NCBI RefSeq assembly: GCF_025673445.1
Contig: NZ_JAOVQN010000013.1
Coordinates: 75,286-139,285 of the forward strand
Source: Ruegeria_B marisflavi
Lineage (GTDB): Bacteria; Pseudomonadota; Alphaproteobacteria; Rhodobacterales; Rhodobacteraceae
Direction: 5' to 3'
Length of the DNA stretch: 64,000 bases
Part shown: one piece after another, positions 63,928-64,000 of the stretch
How positions within the stretch are numbered: the stretch's first letter is position 1
How the letters are laid out: the number at the start of each line of letters is the position of its first letter
The notes under the pieces: generated by a model
The model's input: only the letters and a program-made list of their open reading frames with translations
Databases searched by the model: none
What the model was told of the DNA's origin: nothing
Position numbers and translations under genes: made by a program

Positions 63928-64000
63928 GGTCTGTTGAGATTCACTTTGAGTTCAGGAGAGCGGCGCAGGCATTGATGATTGCCGTAAAGCTGAGGTCTGT
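63928..64000 (-). mobile_element. probable insertion-sequence end with transposase C-terminus (runs off window)
   Basis: GGGTCTGTTGAGATTCA at 63928 looks like an IS terminal repeat, adjoining CTAG. On the minus strand an open frame enters from the window edge and ends at a TGA (63941-63943), encoding TDLSFTAIINACAALLNSK. This resembles the last helix of IS5-like transposases. Only the end is visible, so the family call is tentative. Confidence 0.45.

Overview
The window reads as a chromosomal segment of an alphaproteobacterium of the Rhodobacterales (Roseobacter group). The signs are GC-rich coding sequence, a five-gene atpHAGDC operon, lineage-typical families (DUF2125, DUF1150 beside Hsp20, DUF2161, TIGR01459 HAD protein, fused sat-cysC), frequent ATGA/TGATG start-stop overlaps, and a recurrent intergenic repeat built on a GAAAATACTCCCGGGGG-like core. 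No rRNA, tRNA, CRISPR array or prophage was seen. The species cannot be fixed from the sequence alone.

Layout. 1-9.5 kb: the 5' end of a DUF2125 gene, a ChaC-like cyclotransferase, a MotA/MotB-like (ZorA/ZorB-like) motor pair whose second subunit carries a very long coiled coil, an M23 peptidase coupled to clpA, gloB and a methyltransferase. 9.8-15.2 kb: the F1 ATP synthase operon with promoter, leader hairpin and terminator, then an H-type lectin gene. 15.2-32 kb: prs, an isomerase-hydrolase pair, ribF-ycgN-ltaE, a flavin monooxygenase fused to cytochrome b5, a MaoC hydratase, a HAD hydrolase, a GlxA regulator divergent from a GFA protein, a Tat-exported CpdB-like nucleotidase, Mn pyrophosphatase, two tandem TraB/GumN proteins, DUF2161 and an alpha/beta hydrolase. 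32-43 kb: groES-groEL under a CIRCE element, GNAT, EamA transporter, exported lipase, orphan phnM, purEK, Hsp20-DUF1150 behind a sigma32-like promoter, PhzF, a GT10 glycosyltransferase and a broken secreted-protein gene. 43-50.5 kb: sat-cysC, a membrane adenylate cyclase with histidine-rich anchor and [2Fe-2S] ferredoxin domain, trxB with a RES-domain gene behind it, an Lrp regulator, a Hint-domain protein and a 48-residue basic protein. 50.7-62.2 kb: lgt-midA-pgeF, ubiK, ybjN, proC-csaA-hydroxyacid dehydrogenase, pabBC and carB.

62.2-64 kb: the character changes. After carB come a 25-residue lipoprotein gene, a long imperfect palindrome, an AT-richer gene for a DUF4062 protein, and what looks like the 3' end of an insertion-sequence transposase at the window edge. 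This is the best candidate for recently acquired, possibly defence-related DNA, and it continues beyond the window.

Most genes are housekeeping: energy conversion, nucleotide and cofactor synthesis, sulfate activation, proteostasis, envelope maintenance. The observations most worth following are the motor pair (977-4483), the putative redox-sensing cyclase (45181-46857), the RES gene after trxB (46929-47384), the monooxygenase-cytochrome b5 fusion (20358-22049) and the DUF4062 island (62467-64000). I did not see a complete, clearly novel multi-gene system inside the window.
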